This document shows, piece after piece, positions 62,828 to 64,000 of a DNA stretch of 64,000 bases; positions within the stretch are counted from its first letter, which is position 1, and the number at the start of each line of letters is the position of its first letter. Made by a program: the position numbers and the translations under genes. Origin of the DNA: an uncultured Glaciecola sp. (GTDB lineage: Bacteria > Pseudomonadota > Gammaproteobacteria > Enterobacterales > Alteromonadaceae); NCBI GenBank assembly GCA_947496235.1, contig CANMCE010000015.1, positions 31,772 through 95,771 on the forward strand, written 5' to 3'. The notes under the pieces are model-generated. The model saw nothing but the letters and a program-made list of their open reading frames with translations, did no database searches and was not told where the DNA came from.

Positions 62828-63889
62828 ATGAAAGCTATCCCCTCAATTTTTTTATTTTTTTCAGCCTACATAAACCCCGCATTCGCACTACAGGAATCTG
62901 AACCTCAAATACCCGATAGCGCTGAATTCTATGAGTTTAAACGACCTGTTCCGATTAAAAGAACCCATCCAGACTATCCAAGATCCTATGCAATTTCAGG
63001 CCGCGAAGGTTGGGTGCTTATAAACTATGTGGTAGATGAAGAGGGCGACATTGATGAAGTGGTTATCGTTGATTCTAGTGGTCACCGTCAATTTGAAAGA
63101 GCCGCTGTTAAAGCGGTACACAAATCAAAATTTGAACCGGCAACAAAGAATGGGGAAAAAGTCGTATCAAGTGAAAATTTAATCCAATTTGATTTTCACT
63201 TGGGCGATGGCCAAAGAAGTGTCAGCAAAAAATTTAAAGCACAATTTGAAGATTTTTACGCCGCATTAAAAAGTGAAAACATTGATGCTGCAGAGGAAAT
63301 ACTTGATGAAGTTAAACAAGAAGGCTCTTGGAATTTACTTGAGGATGGCTTAATAAATAAGATGTCAGCAGATATTTTTGCGAGTAAAAAAGATAATTTA
63401 AGCCGCTACTATGCCTTATCCAAAGCTTACCGAACATTAACCAATACTGCTGATAAAGCTATATTAAATCAGGTTGCCAATCAGTTAATCTTAATAGGCG
63501 CTGTAACGGGTGCTTACAAAGAAACCTTAAAGCTACACGATGAATACTTTAAAGATGACCTAGAATCCCGCACAAATACAGTTGAACAAGTCATTCCTCT
63601 GATACAAAACAAGTTGTCTTCGGATCAAGAAATCATCAGACAAGGACAAATAAGTAAGTTTGGAAACGCTTATCATCGTCTATCTCGTCCTTATTTTTCA
63701 GTTGTTGATGACAACCAAGCGCTAGATAAAATTGAAGTTAGATGCGATATGAAATTTACTAGAATGCCGGTGCATAATAGGGTCGTGTTGAATATCCCCG
63801 AAGCGTGGGGAAATTGCGGTTTGACTTTGTATGGTAAAGAAGGAAGCCAGTTTTTAATCTCAGAGTTTAAGTCTACACCTGAGGCTTAA
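62828..63889 (+). CDS. TonB C-terminal-domain periplasmic protein of unusual architecture
   Basis: The protein of about 353 residues starts with a signal peptide (about 1-21, ending near PAFA). A TonB C-terminal domain comes almost at once (about 40-125: HPDYPRSYAISGREGWVLINY, VVDEEGDIDEVVIVDSSGHR, ERAAVKAVHKSKFEPA). About 220 residues follow, the first part probably helical, with no other membrane segment. Normal TonB has an N-terminal anchor, a proline-rich spacer and this domain at the C-terminus. Here the domain is N-terminal and free in the periplasm, so it may sequester receptors or act in envelope assembly rather than transduce energy. I start at 62828, where the signal begins; the frame is open to 62786. 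Confidence 0.75.
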   Translation: MKAIPSIFLFFSAYINPAFALQESEPQIPDSAEFYEFKRPVPIKRTHPDYPRSYAISGREGWVLINYVVDEEGDIDEVVIVDSSGHRQFERAAVKAVHKSKFEPATKNGEKVVSSENLIQFDFHLGDGQRSVSKKFKAQFEDFYAALKSENIDAAEEILDEVKQEGSWNLLEDGLINKMSADIFASKKDNLSRYYALSKAYRTLTNTADKAILNQVANQLILIGAVTGAYKETLKLHDEYFKDDLESRTNTVEQVIPLIQNKLSSDQEIIRQGQISKFGNAYHRLSRPYFSVVDDNQALDKIEVRCDMKFTRMPVHNRVVLNIPEAWGNCGLTLYGKEGSQFLISEFKSTPEA

Positions 63890-63943
63890 TCACTAATAAA
63901 TGTGGTAAAAGGATTTATTAATGTGTAGTAGCTCAGACTTGAT

Positions 63944-63979
63944 CTGACAGTTACCCGAATTTTAGGGTGCCAGTGTCAG
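63944..63979. repeat. Imperfect inverted repeat at the right edge
   Basis: CTGACA and TGTCAG flank a region with ACCC/GGGT pairing, giving an interrupted hairpin 54 bases after the TonB-domain gene. It could be a terminator or the tip of an element that continues outside the window. Confidence 0.3.
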
Positions 63980-64000
63980 TTTATATTTGAGCTAAATTCT

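Noticed and set aside
1..64000. CRISPR arrays, rRNA or tRNA genes, prophage or complete insertion sequences
   Set aside because: No regularly spaced direct repeats, no cloverleaf or conserved rRNA segments, and no transposase, integrase or phage structural genes were recognised anywhere in the window.

Overview
The window looks like chromosomal DNA of a marine gammaproteobacterium of the order Alteromonadales, close to Glaciecola/Paraglaciecola. This rests on AT-rich base composition, the priA/ftsN/hslVU block, very large TonB-dependent receptors, a GlyGly-CTERM exoprotein and a sugar- and peptide-scavenging gene set. No rRNA, tRNA, CRISPR array, prophage or intact transposase gene was found. 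The genus is inferred from gene content only.

Layout. 1-8.9 kb: the 5' part of a TonB-dependent receptor (minus strand), a small periplasmic solute-binding protein, a membrane-anchored thioredoxin-like protein, a 53-codon gene whose product has a double-glycine leader, then a 993-residue TonB-dependent receptor followed by a secreted S9 prolyl-oligopeptidase-type peptidase. 8.9-10.1 kb: glutaryl-CoA dehydrogenase. 10.2-25.8 kb: a muropeptide and MurNAc utilisation locus. It holds a BadF/BadG-type sugar kinase, a secreted serine hydrolase, dipeptide epimerase, alanine racemase, a sodium/solute symporter, MurQ etherase, a DUF1343/NamZ exo-muramidase, an RpiR/MurR regulator, an M14 carboxypeptidase, a lipoprotein fusing an AmiD-like amidase to a beta-lactamase-type hydrolase, and an NhaC-type antiporter. 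Dps and a small unknown protein are embedded in it. No PTS transporter is present, so the scheme resembles symporter plus kinase plus etherase. Two divergent promoter regions of the locus share a 34-bp motif that may be the regulator's operator.

25.9-34 kb: a four-helix-bundle protein, a sugar O-acetyltransferase, a LacI-type regulator broken by one in-frame stop, and tamB/tamA. 34.2-35.4 kb: a possible 31-residue peptide gene followed by an MvdC/MvdD-like ATP-grasp protein with an altered metal site. 35.4-40.8 kb: hslU, hslV, ftsN, priA and rpmE. 41-48.5 kb: a GAF-EAL protein, malic enzyme, an MbnP/MbnH copper-protein/di-haem pair, a GH97 glycosidase and a YitT-family membrane protein. 48.5-48.8 kb: a miniature inverted-repeat element. 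48.8-64 kb: an alcohol dehydrogenase, AidB, a GlyGly-CTERM exoprotein abutting a secreted metalloprotease, ahpF/ahpC with a long inverted repeat between them, a PepSY/response-regulator/sensor-kinase operon, a His-rich glycine-zipper protein, and a TonB-domain protein of unusual layout.

Start codons were moved inward for nine genes where a ribosome binding site, signal peptide or family length favoured it. All calls are from reading the sequence; no database search was run.
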